Assembly: GCF_007833635.1 (NCBI RefSeq)
Contig: NZ_CP031125.1
Coordinates: 1,240,001 to 1,304,000, forward strand
Direction of reading: 5' to 3'
From: Candidatus Pelagibacter sp. FZCC0015
GTDB lineage: Bacteria; Pseudomonadota; Alphaproteobacteria; Pelagibacterales; Pelagibacteraceae
Length of the DNA: 64,000 bases
The notes under the pieces were generated by a model, which saw only the letters and a list, made by a program, of their open reading frames with translations, did no database searches and was not told the DNA's origin. Within the stretch, counting starts at the first letter, position 1. Every line of letters begins with the position of its first letter. A program made the translations under genes and the position numbers. Positions 8,539 through 18,479 of the stretch are shown piece after piece.

Positions 8539-9275
8539 TAATTAATTTTATTAAAGGTTCTATTAAATCTTATTGACTTATGCCATTTCCAAAATTCAAC
8601 AAAACTTCCTATTCTTTTATCTGAAGAGAAAAATATAAATTGAGCTTTTCCTACTAAATTATCTTTATGCACATATCCAACACTTGTTAAGTACCTGCTA
8701 TCTTTAGAACAGTCTCTGTTATCCCCTAAAAAGAAATAATGATCTTTTGGTACAGTAAACACATCAGAATTTTGATAGGTATAATCTTTTAAATAAACAG
8801 TATGAAATTTTTTACCATTTGAAAGTTTTTCTTCAAATCTATAAACATCAATACTTTTGTCACCACAGAAAATTGTAGTTTTGTTATTAATTTTAGATTT
8901 AAGAATTTCAGAATTATTTAAATATAAATTAGAGTCTATAAATTGAATTTTATCACCAGGTAAACCAATTAATCTTTTAATGTAATCTGTACGATTATCT
9001 GCTGGTGTTTTAAATACAATTACATCACCTCTTTCAGGACTACTAAACATAATTCTTTTGTTTAATATTGGAGGACTAAAAGGAAATGAGTGTTTGCTAT
9101 ATCCATAGGTATATTTTGTTACAAACAACCTATCACCTACTAATAAAGTAGGTTCCATGGATGATGATGGAATATAAAATGGTTGTACTAAAAGTGATCT
9201 AATTATAACTGCAATTATTAATGCATAAATTAAAGTTTTTATATTTTCTGAAAAAAAATTTTTATCTAATTTCAT
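8538..9275 (-). CDS. lepB: Signal peptidase I
   Basis: LepB cleaves Sec and Tat signal peptides at the periplasmic face. A single N-terminal membrane helix (about residues 10-30) precedes the catalytic serine motif IPSSSMEPTLLVGDRL, the catalytic lysine motif RGDVIVFKTP...DYIKRLIGLPGDKI and the late box FFLGDNRDCSKDSR. At 245 residues it is a normal size. It overlaps acpS by 4 bp and rnc by 1 bp, and lies in the conserved acpS-lepB-rnc block. It would process the secreted proteins of the 22-36 kb locus. Confidence 0.96.
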   Translation of the reverse strand: MKLDKNFFSENIKTLIYALIIAVIIRSLLVQPFYIPSSSMEPTLLVGDRLFVTKYTYGYSKHSFPFSPPILNKRIMFSSPERGDVIVFKTPADNRTDYIKRLIGLPGDKIQFIDSNLYLNNSEILKSKINNKTTIFCGDKSIDVYRFEEKLSNGKKFHTVYLKDYTYQNSDVFTVPKDHYFFLGDNRDCSKDSRYLTSVGYVHKDNLVGKAQFIFFSSDKRIGSFVEFWKWHKSIRFNRTFNKIN

Positions 9276-9658
9276 GATGTTTGAATAATAGTAAATGCTG
9301 TTGAATAATTTTTTTCATCCGAAATTGATAGAAAACATTTAAAATTTTTGATTTTAAAGTTTTTTTGAATGATTTTTGTAATTTTTTTATTTTTAACATA
9401 ATAAGGCTTTCCCATTTTGTTATTAGCAACTTCTATATCTTTAAAATTTAAATTCATACGAAAACCTGTGCCAAGAGCTTTAGAAAATGCTTCTTTTGCA
9501 GCAAATCTCTTTGAAAAATAAGCTACTTTATTGCTTGAAGCATTAGATTGTTTCAATTCTTTAGATGAGTAAATTCTTTTTTTAAATAAAGGATTTTTAA
9601 TCGATTTTTGAATTCTTTTATTTTCAACAATATCAACACCAATACCAAGAATTTTCAT
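9272..9658 (-). CDS. acpS: Holo-[acyl-carrier-protein] synthase
   Basis: AcpS transfers 4'-phosphopantetheine from CoA to apo-ACP. The 128-residue protein begins with the signature LGIGVDIVENKRI, including the Mg-binding Asp, and contains the second motif RFAAKEAFSKALGTG with the metal-binding Glu. It is immediately downstream of pdxJ and overlaps lepB by 4 bp, as in the pdxJ-acpS-lepB cluster of many alphaproteobacteria. Length and motifs are canonical. Confidence 0.95.
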   Translation of the reverse strand: MKILGIGVDIVENKRIQKSIKNPLFKKRIYSSKELKQSNASSNKVAYFSKRFAAKEAFSKALGTGFRMNLNFKDIEVANNKMGKPYYVKNKKITKIIQKNFKIKNFKCFLSISDEKNYSTAFTIIQTS

Positions 9659-10378
9659 TTATTTTTTTATAATTTTTTTAAAGTTTTTAATTACTTTTGA
9701 AAATCCATCAAATATTGACTCTCCAATTATAAAATGTCCAATATTATACTCCTCAATTTCTATTATTTTTGTTAACATTTTCGTGGTTTTATAATCTAAA
9801 CCATGACCAGCATGAACTTCTATATTTAAACTTGATGCTAATTTTGTACTTTTTTTAATTCTGTTTAATTCATTAGAATAATTTTTTTTTGATTTAACTA
9901 GGTTTGCTAGTTTTCCAGTATGTATTTCAATACAATCAGCATTTAATTTTTTAGCAAGTCTAATGTCATTTGAGGAAGGATTAATGAATAAACTTGTTCT
10001 TATCTTTGCTTTTTTAAATTTTTTAATAATTTTATCTAATTTATTAAGATTTTTTTTTATATTTAAGCCTCCTTCGGTAGTAATTTCTTTTCTATTTTCT
10101 GGAACTAAACAGATAAAATTTGGTTTTATCTTAAGTACTTTATTAACAATTTCTTTGTTCATAGAAATTTCAAGGTTTACAGGTACATTTCTTAAACCAC
10201 AGATTTTTTTTGCATCAATATCATTTATATGCCTTCTATCTTCTCTTAAATGTATTGTTACGGAATCGGCTCCATAACTAATAACTTTTTTGGCTGCGTA
10301 TAGTGGATCTGGATGTTTCTCTCCACGAGCGTTTCGTAGAGTTGCAATATGATCTATATTTACACCTAACCTTTTCAC
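9659..10378 (-). CDS. pdxJ: Pyridoxine 5'-phosphate synthase
   Basis: PdxJ joins 1-deoxy-xylulose 5-phosphate and 3-amino-1-hydroxyacetone phosphate in the DXP-dependent vitamin B6 pathway. The 239-residue TIM-barrel protein has the N-terminal motif LGVNIDHIATLRNARG, the SVTIHLREDRRHI strand and the late EVHAGHGLDY and NIGHFIIGE motifs. All are typical of PdxJ, and length is normal. It overlaps pyrE by 4 bp and abuts acpS. Confidence 0.96.
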   Translation of the reverse strand: MKRLGVNIDHIATLRNARGEKHPDPLYAAKKVISYGADSVTIHLREDRRHINDIDAKKICGLRNVPVNLEISMNKEIVNKVLKIKPNFICLVPENRKEITTEGGLNIKKNLNKLDKIIKKFKKAKIRTSLFINPSSNDIRLAKKLNADCIEIHTGKLANLVKSKKNYSNELNRIKKSTKLASSLNIEVHAGHGLDYKTTKMLTKIIEIEEYNIGHFIIGESIFDGFSKVIKNFKKIIKK

Positions 10379-10962
10379 TTAATAAATCTGCTTCCTGGAG
10401 TTGTTATTGGTATAGATTTAAGTTCTTGTGGTAATTTATTTGCTTTATAAGTTGGAACATCAATTTTTAAATGAGATGTTATTCCAGTTTTTATTTTTAA
10501 AGATTGTTTGGTTGATCGATCAATAATGGATGCAAATCCAATTAATTTTGCTTTTGATTTTTTAATCAATTTAACACACTCCAAACTTGATTTTCCCGTA
10601 GTGATTACATCTTCTATAATTAATACTCTTGTACCTTTTTTAATATTAAAACCTCTTCTGAGAGTAAATTTACCATTTACTCTTTCGCAAAAAATTGTTT
10701 CTTTTTTAAGCAATTTTCCTATTTCATATCCAATAATTACCCCCCCCATTGCAGGAGCTAATATTAAATCAATTTTTTTAAATTTTTTTTTAATTTTTTT
10801 TGCTAAGGATTTGCAAATTTTATCAGCTAAATTAGGGTAACTTAAAAGTTTTGCACATTGAATATATTTTGAAGAATGTAGACCTGAGGATAAAACAAAG
10901 TGACCTTCTAATAATGCATTAGTTTTTTTTAAAATACTTAAGGATTTTTTGAGTGAAAGCAT
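10375..10962 (-). CDS. pyrE: Orotate phosphoribosyltransferase
   Basis: PyrE converts orotate and PRPP to OMP in pyrimidine synthesis. The 195-residue protein has the substrate segment LLEGHFVLSSGLHSSKYIQ, the loop APAMGGVIIGYE and the PRPP motif VLIIEDVITTGKS. The start overlaps the 3' end of rsh by 44 bp, and no later Met would keep the conserved N-terminus, so the overlap is probably genuine. The MGG codons create a run of eight G on the coding strand (8 C at 10740-10747 as given), unusual in this AT-rich sequence. The next genes are pdxJ and acpS. Confidence 0.95.
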   Translation of the reverse strand: MLSLKKSLSILKKTNALLEGHFVLSSGLHSSKYIQCAKLLSYPNLADKICKSLAKKIKKKFKKIDLILAPAMGGVIIGYEIGKLLKKETIFCERVNGKFTLRRGFNIKKGTRVLIIEDVITTGKSSLECVKLIKKSKAKLIGFASIIDRSTKQSLKIKTGITSHLKIDVPTYKANKLPQELKSIPITTPGSRFIK

Positions 10963-12664
10963 TTCTTTTTTCTTCGTGTCTAATTATCTTAAATTTTATA
11001 CTCTTTTGTTTTAGCTCTGCAATAAAATTAGTAAAGTTCTTAAGGTTTCTAATAATTAATTTGAATTTAAAATTAATATAATTGGGATTTTTACCAACCA
11101 TTTCTAAGCTCGATATATTTAATTTATGACTTCCAATTAGTGAGCTTATATCTCCTAATTGACCTGGTTTATCAGGTAATGACATCCATAGAGTGGTATT
11201 GTATTTTTTTGTTTTTTCCTCTTTTTGCTCTCCTTTATCATGCCAATATCTTCTTATTGCTGCTCTAGCTTTACCTGTTTTAGTTGTTGGTATCCAGTGA
11301 AGTGACGGTGAATTATTTTTAGATGTTATAATATTTACTCGATCACCATTTCTTAAAATAGTTTGTAATTCGCTTTTGTTTCCATTAATTTCACAACTAA
11401 CTGCTGAATTACCAATTTTAGTATGAACAGCATATGCAAAATCTATGGCTGTTGCGTCTTTAGGTAATTTAATTACTGAACCTTTTGGTGTGAAACAAAA
11501 TACGTTTTCTTGAAACATTTGTAGTTTTGTATACTCATATGAGTCTTCAGGGTTTTCATTTTTTTCTATAATCTCAACAAGATCTTTTAACCAATCATAC
11601 TCCTTCCAGCTTAAAGAGTTAAATTTTTCAGAAGATTTATACTGCCAATGAGATGCAACACCTCTCTCTGCAAATTCGTGCATTTCATGTGTTCTAATTT
11701 GAATTTCTATTGGTTTTTTATTTGAACCAATTACAGAAGTATGAATAGATTTATAACCATTTATTTTTGGAGATGAAATATAATCTTTAAATTTTCCCGG
11801 TATACAATTCCATTTTTTATGAAAAATCCCGAGAGTTTTGTAACAATCGTCTACGTTTTTTAAAATTATCCTAAATCCAATAATGTCTGTTATTTGTTCA
11901 AGGGAAACTCTTTTTTTTTGGACTTTTCTCCAAATTGAAAAAGGTGTTTTTTCTCTACCATGAATCTCTGCATTAATCTCATTATCATTCAATATTTCAC
12001 TTAACTCAAAAGATTGTTCTTCAAATAAATCTTTTCTATCCAATTTTATTTCATCAAGTCTTTTTTTTATTAATTTTCTTGCATCATTATTTAAAATTTC
12101 AAAAGATAAATCCTCAAGTTCGTCTCTTATTCTATGCATTCCCATTCTATCAGCTAATGGGGCATAAATTTCCATAGTTTCTTGAGCTATCCTTTTTCTT
12201 TTATCTTCTTTTGTAATTGCTTTAATGGTCCTCATATTATGCAGTCGATCGGCAATTTTCACTAACAGAACTCTGATATCTTTTGATGTTGCTAAAATTA
12301 ATTTTCTGAAATTCTCAACTTTAGAATTAGCTCCAGCTGAATTTTCAAATGCAGAAATTTTAGTTACACCGTCGACTAAATCAGCAACCTCATCACCAAA
12401 TTCTTGTTTGATAGTTTCATAAGTTGCAAAAGTATCTTCTATAGTATCGTGCAACAGACCCGTTGTAATTGTAGCGCTATCTAATTTTAATTCAGTTAAA
12501 ATATTTGCAACCTCAATTGGGTGAACAGAATAAGGATCACCCGAAGCTCTTTTTTGACTCTTATGTGCTTTAACAGCAAAATTATATGCTTTATCCAATT
12601 TTTCAGGATTAAGAAATTTATTGTAATCCTTAACTTTATTTATAAGTTCGTTTGAATTAAGCAT
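10919..12664 (-). CDS. rsh: Bifunctional (p)ppGpp synthase/hydrolase (RelA/SpoT homologue)
   Basis: The protein controls the alarmone (p)ppGpp. Its hydrolase domain has the HD signature TTGLLHDTIEDT and IADRLHNMRTI. The synthetase domain includes ISSPKINGYKSIHTSV and EIQIRTHEMHEFAERG. A TGS domain follows (VFCFTPKGSVIKLPKDATA), and the C-terminus has an ACT domain (WMSLPDKPGQLGDISSLIG). At 581 residues it is shorter than the roughly 700 usual for Rsh; the helical/zinc-finger region between TGS and ACT is largely missing, perhaps reflecting genome streamlining. Both catalytic domains look intact. It overlaps pyrE by 44 bp. Confidence 0.93.
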   Translation of the reverse strand: MLNSNELINKVKDYNKFLNPEKLDKAYNFAVKAHKSQKRASGDPYSVHPIEVANILTELKLDSATITTGLLHDTIEDTFATYETIKQEFGDEVADLVDGVTKISAFENSAGANSKVENFRKLILATSKDIRVLLVKIADRLHNMRTIKAITKEDKRKRIAQETMEIYAPLADRMGMHRIRDELEDLSFEILNNDARKLIKKRLDEIKLDRKDLFEEQSFELSEILNDNEINAEIHGREKTPFSIWRKVQKKRVSLEQITDIIGFRIILKNVDDCYKTLGIFHKKWNCIPGKFKDYISSPKINGYKSIHTSVIGSNKKPIEIQIRTHEMHEFAERGVASHWQYKSSEKFNSLSWKEYDWLKDLVEIIEKNENPEDSYEYTKLQMFQENVFCFTPKGSVIKLPKDATAIDFAYAVHTKIGNSAVSCEINGNKSELQTILRNGDRVNIITSKNNSPSLHWIPTTKTGKARAAIRRYWHDKGEQKEEKTKKYNTTLWMSLPDKPGQLGDISSLIGSHKLNISSLEMVGKNPNYINFKFKLIIRNLKNFTNFIAELKQKSIKFKIIRHEEKRNAFTQKILKYFKKN

Positions 12665-12685
12665 AATTAATATTATACCATTAAA

Positions 12686-13204
12686 TCAAATTTGTTTAAT
12701 AGATCTAATGTCTCTATCAGGAAGCTGAGAAATCAAGGTTTTAACATCAATTTGTTTATAAGGATGGATCCAATTCTTTTGAATCTCAAATAATGGAAAT
12801 AATACAAAGTTTCTTTTGTGCATCATTTTATGAGGTAAATTAATCTTAGAGTTTTTTTTTGATACCAAATTATTAAAATCGATTATATCTAAATCACATG
12901 TACGAGGAGCATTTTTTTCCGCTTTTTTTCTACCTAATTGATTTTCTATAGATTTACATATTTTTAATAGTTCTTGAGGACTGTAATAACATTTTAATTT
13001 TAAAATTATGTTTAGGAACTTAGGTTTTCGTGGGTCAGGCCAGGAAGGGGTTTCATAATAACTGGATACCGCGAGAACATCTAAGCTATGTTCTGCTAAT
13101 AAAAATTTTGCTTTTTCTATATTTCTTTTCCTTATACCTAAATTTGAACCTATTCCTAAAAAAACAATTTTAGCTTGATTTTCTAATATATCTTGCCTTT
13201 TCAC
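12686..13204 (-). CDS. folK: 2-amino-4-hydroxy-6-hydroxymethyldihydropteridine pyrophosphokinase
   Basis: HPPK activates the pterin for folate synthesis. The core has the signature [15 protein letters not shown], the substrate loop [19 protein letters not shown] and the metal/ATP motif [10 protein letters not shown]. The frame is open to 13264, but that extension lies inside smpB. A GTG at 13204 gives a short, family-like N-terminus ([17 protein letters not shown]) and reduces the overlap with smpB to 35 bp; an ATG at 13243 is the alternative. The start is uncertain while the body of the gene is not. It lies between smpB and rsh. Confidence 0.88.
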   Translation of the reverse strand: MKRQDILENQAKIVFLGIGSNLGIRKRNIEKAKFLLAEHSLDVLAVSSYYETPSWPDPRKPKFLNIILKLKCYYSPQELLKICKSIENQLGRKKAEKNAPRTCDLDIIDFNNLVSKKNSKINLPHKMMHKRNFVLFPLFEIQKNWIHPYKQIDVKTLISQLPDRDIRSIKQI

Positions 13205-13640
13205 GGTTCCAATCTCTACTTTTTTTTGTTGCTCTTTTATCATATTGCTTTTTCCCTTTTGCAACAGCTAGTTCTATTTTAGCTTTTCCTTTTTTAAAAT
13301 ACATTTTTGTTGGAACTAATGTGAAACCATCTCTTTGCATTTTACCGATCAATTTATTTATTTCTTTTTTATTAAGAAGCAATTTTCTATCATCTATTGG
13401 GTTGTGATTAGAGTAACTGGCTTGCTTGTATGGAGATATATGTGAATTAATTAAAACAATTTCACCTCCCTTTTCAACAGCATAAGACTCAGCGATATTG
13501 ACCTTGCCCTCTCTTACTGATTTAATCTCTGATCCCTTTAAAACAATTCCAGCTTCAAAAAGATCTTCAAAAAAATAATTAAAACTAGCTTTTCTATTTA
13601 AACAAATGATTTTCAAACCAGGATTGGTTTTTTTGTTCAT
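13170..13640 (-). CDS. smpB: SsrA-binding protein SmpB
   Basis: SmpB binds tmRNA and delivers it to stalled ribosomes for trans-translation. The 156-residue protein contains the OB-fold motifs [22 protein letters not shown] and [21 protein letters not shown], and the basic C-terminal tail [21 protein letters not shown] that mimics a codon-anticodon helix. It begins at the last base of the dapA stop and overlaps folK. The dapA-smpB order is typical of alphaproteobacteria. The partner ssrA is not in this window. Confidence 0.96.
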   Translation of the reverse strand: MNKKTNPGLKIICLNRKASFNYFFEDLFEAGIVLKGSEIKSVREGKVNIAESYAVEKGGEIVLINSHISPYKQASYSNHNPIDDRKLLLNKKEINKLIGKMQRDGFTLVPTKMYFKKGKAKIELAVAKGKKQYDKRATKKSRDWNREKARYIRKSS

Positions 13641-14521
13641 TAAATTAACTTAGCAGACTGAAGAGTTTTTTTTACAATTTCTTTTGTTGTGTCTGTTACT
13701 TTTACAAGTGGTAGTCTCACATTGTCATCACAAAGTCCTAAAAGTTTTGCAGCATATTTTACAGGACTAGGATTGCTCTCAACAAACATTGAGTGATGAA
13801 CTGGTTGTAATATTTTATCTAATCTTTCTGCTTCTTTCATTTCGTTATCTGTGTCTGATTTAGAGAATTTTTGAAAATCTGAGCAAAGTTTAGGTGCAAT
13901 ATTAGCTGTTACACTGATAGTACCTACTCCCCCACGTTTATTAAATTCAAAAGCATTATCATCATTTCCTGTTAATTGAATAAAATCTTTACCCATTTTT
14001 GCAAGTGTCTGATTAACTCTATCTAAATCACCTGTTGCATCTTTAACTCCAACTATATTTTTTAATTCATACAGTCTGGCCATTGTATCCACTGACATAT
14101 CAATCACAGATCTACCAGGAATATTATAAATTATAATTGGAATGCCACACTTGTCATTAATTGCTTTATAATGTTGATACAAGCCTTCTTGGGTTGGTTT
14201 GTTGTAATAAGGTGTAACTATCAAAGCACCGTTAGCTCCTGCTTTTTCTGCATGTGTGGTTAAAGAAATAGCCTCCTCTGTTGAGTTGGAACCTGTACCA
14301 GCAATAACTGGAATTTTTCCATTACTTTCTTTTATGCATAAATCTATTACTCTTTGATGCTCATCATGACTTAACGTAGGAGATTCACCTGTTGTACCAG
14401 CTGGAACAAGACCATTGGTGCCATTATCAATGTGGAAATGGATTAATTTTATATATGCTTCCTCATCTAGACCATTATTTTTAAATGGTGTAATTAAAGC
14501 AACATTTGATCCTTTAAACAT
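13640..14521 (-). CDS. dapA: 4-hydroxy-tetrahydrodipicolinate synthase
   Basis: DapA condenses pyruvate with aspartate semialdehyde in lysine and diaminopimelate synthesis. The 293-residue TIM barrel has the motifs [43 protein letters not shown] (conserved Tyr) and [14 protein letters not shown] with the Schiff-base Lys. Length is normal. It is the first gene of the minus-strand run down to recO, divergent from the transglycosylase gene with a 43 bp gap that must hold both promoters; I could not pick out convincing boxes in it. Confidence 0.97.
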   Translation of the reverse strand: MFKGSNVALITPFKNNGLDEEAYIKLIHFHIDNGTNGLVPAGTTGESPTLSHDEHQRVIDLCIKESNGKIPVIAGTGSNSTEEAISLTTHAEKAGANGALIVTPYYNKPTQEGLYQHYKAINDKCGIPIIIYNIPGRSVIDMSVDTMARLYELKNIVGVKDATGDLDRVNQTLAKMGKDFIQLTGNDDNAFEFNKRGGVGTISVTANIAPKLCSDFQKFSKSDTDNEMKEAERLDKILQPVHHSMFVESNPSPVKYAAKLLGLCDDNVRLPLVKVTDTTKEIVKKTLQSAKLI

Positions 14522-14564
14522 AAATACTTATAACATAGTTTAAAGATTCATATACTAAAAGATT

Positions 14565-16790
14565 ATGCTCAAAAAAATATTATTTTTAGGTTTCACTGCA
14601 GCAATATTAATGTTTTCAAATAATCTCTTTGCCGAAATCAATTCACTTGTACCCTTAAAGAAACCTGTTTTGAGTAAAGAAGAAATTCAAAAAAAAATAT
14701 CTATAAATATTCTTAAACCCTTAAAGAAACCCTCAAAAACCAAAGAAATTGAAATCGAAGAAGTGATTGTTAAAAAAGAGTTGGTTTTAAAAGAAAAAAA
14801 ATTAAGTTTTAAAATACCAAAAAAAAAACCAACTATAGCTGGTACTAGCACAGCTAAGAATATTAAGATTTCAAGATATTATAGTAAAAAAGACTTCGGG
14901 TTAGCTAAAAAATCTATTTCAGAAATGCAGAAGAGTAAATGGTCTTCTGCACTTAAAATAGCAAAAAAAGCAAAAGACAAATCTATTTATAATTTTATAC
15001 AATGGAGACATCTTTTAACGTCTGGTAACCAGGCGTCATTTTACGATTATCAAGTGTTTTTAAATAAAAATTCTGATTATCCTAGAATAGACAGAATTAG
15101 ATATCTAGCTGAACATAAATTGTCTACAGAAAGTGTTTCACCAAAAAAAATAATAAATTGGTTTGGAGAAAAAAGTCCATTAAGCGGCTATGGAAAAATG
15201 ATACTTGGAGAAAGTCATGTTTTAATTGGTGACAAAAATAAGGGTATAAAACTAATTAAAGAAGGTTGGATAAAAGCGGATTTATCCAAAAATGAATTAA
15301 AATATTTTAGAAAAAAATATAAAAAATATTTAAATGCAGATGACTATATCAAACGAGCTGATTATTTAGCTTGGAACGGAGATCGTTGGGATTTACAAAG
15401 GTTAATAAGATATCTGCCAAAAGATTACGAACTTTTATATAATGCAAGACATCTTTTAATGAGTAAAGGCTATGGGGTTGATCAAGCCATAGCAAATGTT
15501 CCTCAAAAATTTAAGAATGATGCTGGATTAAACTATGATCGATTGAAATGGAGAAGAAAAAAAGGACGTGTAGATTCATCAGCTGAAATATTACTGAAAA
15601 TAAGAAATGATAAAGAATATTTAGTTAGACCTGATAAATGGTGGAAAGAAAGAGAAATTATCTCAAGAGCATTGCTTTATAAAAAGAAATATGAAGCTTC
15701 ATATAAAATTTCAAGCAATCATGGAATGACTGAAGGATCTGAATTTGCGGCTGCTGAATGGATGAGTGGATGGATAGCATTAAGTTTTTTAAACGATCCT
15801 TTGACTGCTAAAAATCATTTTAAAAATTTTTATGAAAATGTTAGTTATCCAATAAGTTTATCTAGGGGTGCGTATTGGCTTGGAAGAGCTTATGAAAAAA
15901 TAGGCGAAAGAGAGCAATCAAATAATTGGTACAGAGAAGCTACAAAATATCTTACTACTTACTATGGTCAGCTAGCTTTTTTAAAATTAAATCCAAATGG
16001 AAAATTTGAGTTAGATAAAGACATGGAAATTGATCCAAAATATAGAATTCAATTTTTTAATAAAGAGCTTGTAAAAATTTCTTATCTTCTAGATGAATTA
16101 AAGAAAGATAAATACACAAAACATATTTTAAGACATTTAGCTAACGACAATATAGCTAAAGGTAGTGAAGTTTTGGCTGCAGAATTAGCTACAAGTATAA
16201 ACAGATATGATTTTGCTATTCAGGTTTCAAAAATTGCATCTTATCAAAAAAGATTTCATAATAAATACAACTACCCAATAATTAGCACTCCTAAATATAT
16301 TAATAAAAGAAAAATTCCAGAAAGTGCTTTGATCTTATCTATAATTAGACAAGAAAGTGAATTTGATTTAGAGGCTAATAGTCATGCAGGCGCAAAAGGA
16401 TTAATGCAATTGATGCCTTACACCGCAAAATTAGTTTCGAAACAAGCTAAACTTCCTTATTCAAAATCAAGATTAACCACTGATCCAGAATATAATATTA
16501 ATTTAGGTTCACATTATATTGCAGGTTTAATTCTACAATATGATGGTGCCTACCCTTTTGCCGTCGCTGCATATAATGCTGGACCTAATAGAGTTAAATA
16601 TTGGAAAAAAATAAATAAAGATCCACAAAAGAAACAAGTTGATTATGTTGATTGGGTTGAATTAATAAAATTTAGAGAAACAAGAAATTACGTACAGCGT
16701 GTAATGGAAAATTATAATGTCTATAGATATATTTTGGAACAACGACCTGTGACCATGAAAAACTTTTTTAAAGATCAGCCTCTATTTTAG
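14565..16790 (+). CDS. slt: Soluble lytic murein transglycosylase
   Basis: The 741-residue protein should cleave peptidoglycan glycan strands in the periplasm. A signal peptide ends near LFA (about residue 23). A Lys/Pro-rich linker follows with repeated PLKKP motifs and IPKKKP. A long helical-repeat region (about 90-560) resembles the Slt70 superhelix. The C-terminal catalytic domain has SIIRQESEFD with the catalytic Glu, HAGAKGLMQLMP and FAVAAYNAGPNRVKYW. The basic linker could contact anionic wall polymers (inference). It stands alone on the plus strand and converges with the tRNA-Ser gene. Confidence 0.93.
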   Translation: MLKKILFLGFTAAILMFSNNLFAEINSLVPLKKPVLSKEEIQKKISINILKPLKKPSKTKEIEIEEVIVKKELVLKEKKLSFKIPKKKPTIAGTSTAKNIKISRYYSKKDFGLAKKSISEMQKSKWSSALKIAKKAKDKSIYNFIQWRHLLTSGNQASFYDYQVFLNKNSDYPRIDRIRYLAEHKLSTESVSPKKIINWFGEKSPLSGYGKMILGESHVLIGDKNKGIKLIKEGWIKADLSKNELKYFRKKYKKYLNADDYIKRADYLAWNGDRWDLQRLIRYLPKDYELLYNARHLLMSKGYGVDQAIANVPQKFKNDAGLNYDRLKWRRKKGRVDSSAEILLKIRNDKEYLVRPDKWWKEREIISRALLYKKKYEASYKISSNHGMTEGSEFAAAEWMSGWIALSFLNDPLTAKNHFKNFYENVSYPISLSRGAYWLGRAYEKIGEREQSNNWYREATKYLTTYYGQLAFLKLNPNGKFELDKDMEIDPKYRIQFFNKELVKISYLLDELKKDKYTKHILRHLANDNIAKGSEVLAAELATSINRYDFAIQVSKIASYQKRFHNKYNYPIISTPKYINKRKIPESALILSIIRQESEFDLEANSHAGAKGLMQLMPYTAKLVSKQAKLPYSKSRLTTDPEYNINLGSHYIAGLILQYDGAYPFAVAAYNAGPNRVKYWKKINKDPQKKQVDYVDWVELIKFRETRNYVQRVMENYNVYRYILEQRPVTMKNFFKDQPLF

Positions 16791-16882
16791 TGGCGGAAGA
16801 GGAGGGATTCGAACCCTCGGTACAAGTTTCCTCGCACGGTCATTTAGCAAACGACTGGTTTCAGCCTCTCACCCACTCTTCC
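16791..16882 (-). tRNA. serX: tRNA-Ser (anticodon GCU)
   Basis: The minus strand folds as a 92-nt class II tRNA. The acceptor pair is GGAAGAG/CTCTTCC with discriminator G and encoded CCA at 16793-16791. The anticodon stem is GTCGT/ATGAC around loop TTGCTAA, so the anticodon is GCT, reading AGC/AGU Ser codons. The T-arm is GAGGG TTCGAAT CCCTC. A long variable arm lies between anticodon and T arms, as expected for tRNA-Ser. It starts one base after the convergent slt stop. Confidence 0.95.
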
Positions 16883-16894
16883 GTATGACATTGT

Positions 16895-16922
16895 GTATTA
16901 AGCGATTGTATTGAAAATTCAA
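16895..16922 (-). promoter_or_regulatory. Possible promoter of tRNA-Ser
   Basis: On the minus strand TTGAAT (16922-16917) and TAATAC (16900-16895) are separated by 16 bp, placing a start a few bases upstream of the tRNA 5' end at 16882. Matches to the consensus are only partial. The same 67 bp gap must also serve soxB in the opposite direction. Confidence 0.3.
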
Positions 16923-16949
16923 TATATATAAAGTAATTATTCAATTATT

Positions 16950-18203
16950 ATGAGAAATAAGTACTCAGTATTTTCGTTAATCAAAAATGCTCTTTCATAT
17001 CATGAAAATTGGCAAAGAGCTTGGAAAGATCCTGCTCCTAAAAAAGAGTACGATGCAGTTATTGTTGGTGGTGGTGGCCATGGATTAGCAACAGCCTACT
17101 ATTTGGCAAAAAAACACAATATGAATAATATTGCTGTAGTTGAGAAAGGTTGGATTGGTGGTGGAAATACTGGACGTAATACAACAATTATTAGATCAAA
17201 TTATTTATGGGACGCAAGTGCAGGATTATATGATCATGCATTAAAAATTTGGGAAGGTTTATCTCAAGAACTAAACTACAATGTAATGTTTAGTCAAAGA
17301 GGTGTAATGAACCTAGCGCATAATTTACAAGATGTTAGAGATTTAAAAAGACGAACACATGCAAATAGACTAAATGGAATTGATGCAGTCTACTTAAGCA
17401 CTGAAGAAGTTAAAAAATTTTGTCCAATTATAAACACATCACCAGATATTAGATACCCTGTTTTAGGAGGAACTTTACAACGAAGAGCTGGTACAGCAAG
17501 ACATGATGCTGTTGCTTGGGGATATGCAAGAGGAGCTGATGAAATGGGTGTTGATATTATTCAAAATTGTGAAGTTAAAGGAATAAAAAGAAATGGAGAT
17601 AGTGTTGAAGGAATAGAAACAACTAAAGGATTTATTAAAACTAAAAAAGTAGGTGTCGTTGCAGCTGGTCATTCTAGTGTAATAGCTAATATGGCTGGTC
17701 TAAGACTCCCACTTGAAAGTAAACCTTTACAGGCTTTAGTTTCTGAACCAGTAAAACCAATTATTGATACAGTTGTAATGTCTAACGCAGTGCATGCTTA
17801 TGTTAGTCAATCTGACAAAGGAGAATTAGTCATTGGTGCTGGAACGGATGATTATGTTTCTTATACTCAAAAAGGTAGTCATCAAATAGTTGAAGGTACA
17901 TTAAATGCTATTTTAGAATTATATCCAATTTTCAGTAGAATGAGAATGTTAAGACAATGGGGAGGAATAGTAGATATTTGTCCTGACGCTAGTCCAATTT
18001 TAAGTAAAACTTCAATTAAAGGATTATACTTTAATTGTGGTTGGGGTACTGGAGGATTTAAAGCAACCCCTGGATCTGGAGATTTGTTTGCACATACTAT
18101 TGCAAATGATGAGCCACACAAACTTAATGCTGCATTTAATTTAAATAGATTTGTAAGCGGAGACCTTGTTGATGAACATGGCGCTGCAGCGGTTGCTCAT
18201 TAA
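16950..18203 (+). CDS. soxB: Sarcosine oxidase, beta subunit
   Basis: Heterotetrameric sarcosine oxidase demethylates sarcosine to glycine, passing the one-carbon unit to tetrahydrofolate. The 417-residue beta subunit has the FAD motif [17 protein letters not shown] (about 37-53), the [14 protein letters not shown] segment, and [18 protein letters not shown] where H185 corresponds to the His that covalently binds FMN in characterised enzymes. The C-terminus holds [20 protein letters not shown]. It is first in soxB-soxD-soxA-soxG and overlaps soxD by one base. SAR11 use of methylated glycine compounds fits this role. Confidence 0.95.
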   Translation: MRNKYSVFSLIKNALSYHENWQRAWKDPAPKKEYDAVIVGGGGHGLATAYYLAKKHNMNNIAVVEKGWIGGGNTGRNTTIIRSNYLWDASAGLYDHALKIWEGLSQELNYNVMFSQRGVMNLAHNLQDVRDLKRRTHANRLNGIDAVYLSTEEVKKFCPIINTSPDIRYPVLGGTLQRRAGTARHDAVAWGYARGADEMGVDIIQNCEVKGIKRNGDSVEGIETTKGFIKTKKVGVVAAGHSSVIANMAGLRLPLESKPLQALVSEPVKPIIDTVVMSNAVHAYVSQSDKGELVIGAGTDDYVSYTQKGSHQIVEGTLNAILELYPIFSRMRMLRQWGGIVDICPDASPILSKTSIKGLYFNCGWGTGGFKATPGSGDLFAHTIANDEPHKLNAAFNLNRFVSGDLVDEHGAAAVAH

Positions 18204-18478
18204 TGTTTTTAATAAACTGTCCATACTGTGGAGAACGAGATCAGCAAGAATTTAAAGCTGGTGGTGAAGCTCATATTGAAAGACCTAAGCAACCGACAGA
18301 ATTAAGTGATGATGAGTGGGCAGAATATTTATTTATGAGAAAAAATATTAAAGGTGTTCAATTTGAAAGATGGAACCATGCACACGGTTGTCGTAAATGG
18401 TTTAATATGGTTAGAGATACTTCTAACGACGAAATAAAAGCAATTTATAAAATGGGTGAAAAACCACCCGCTCAATAA
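18203..18478 (+). CDS. soxD: Sarcosine oxidase, delta subunit
   Basis: The 91-residue delta subunit binds zinc and is needed for assembly of the heterotetramer. Candidate zinc ligands are in CPYCGERDQ near the N-terminus and HAHGCRKWF near residue 60, with the family motif GEAHIERP between them. It sits between soxB (one-base overlap) and soxA (1 bp gap), matching the conserved soxBDAG order. Confidence 0.94.
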   Translation: MFLINCPYCGERDQQEFKAGGEAHIERPKQPTELSDDEWAEYLFMRKNIKGVQFERWNHAHGCRKWFNMVRDTSNDEIKAIYKMGEKPPAQ

Positions 18479-18479
18479 A

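Noticed and set aside
13205..13264. Upstream extension of folK
   Set aside because: It lies within the smpB coding region and does not resemble the HPPK N-terminus. The start remains somewhat uncertain.
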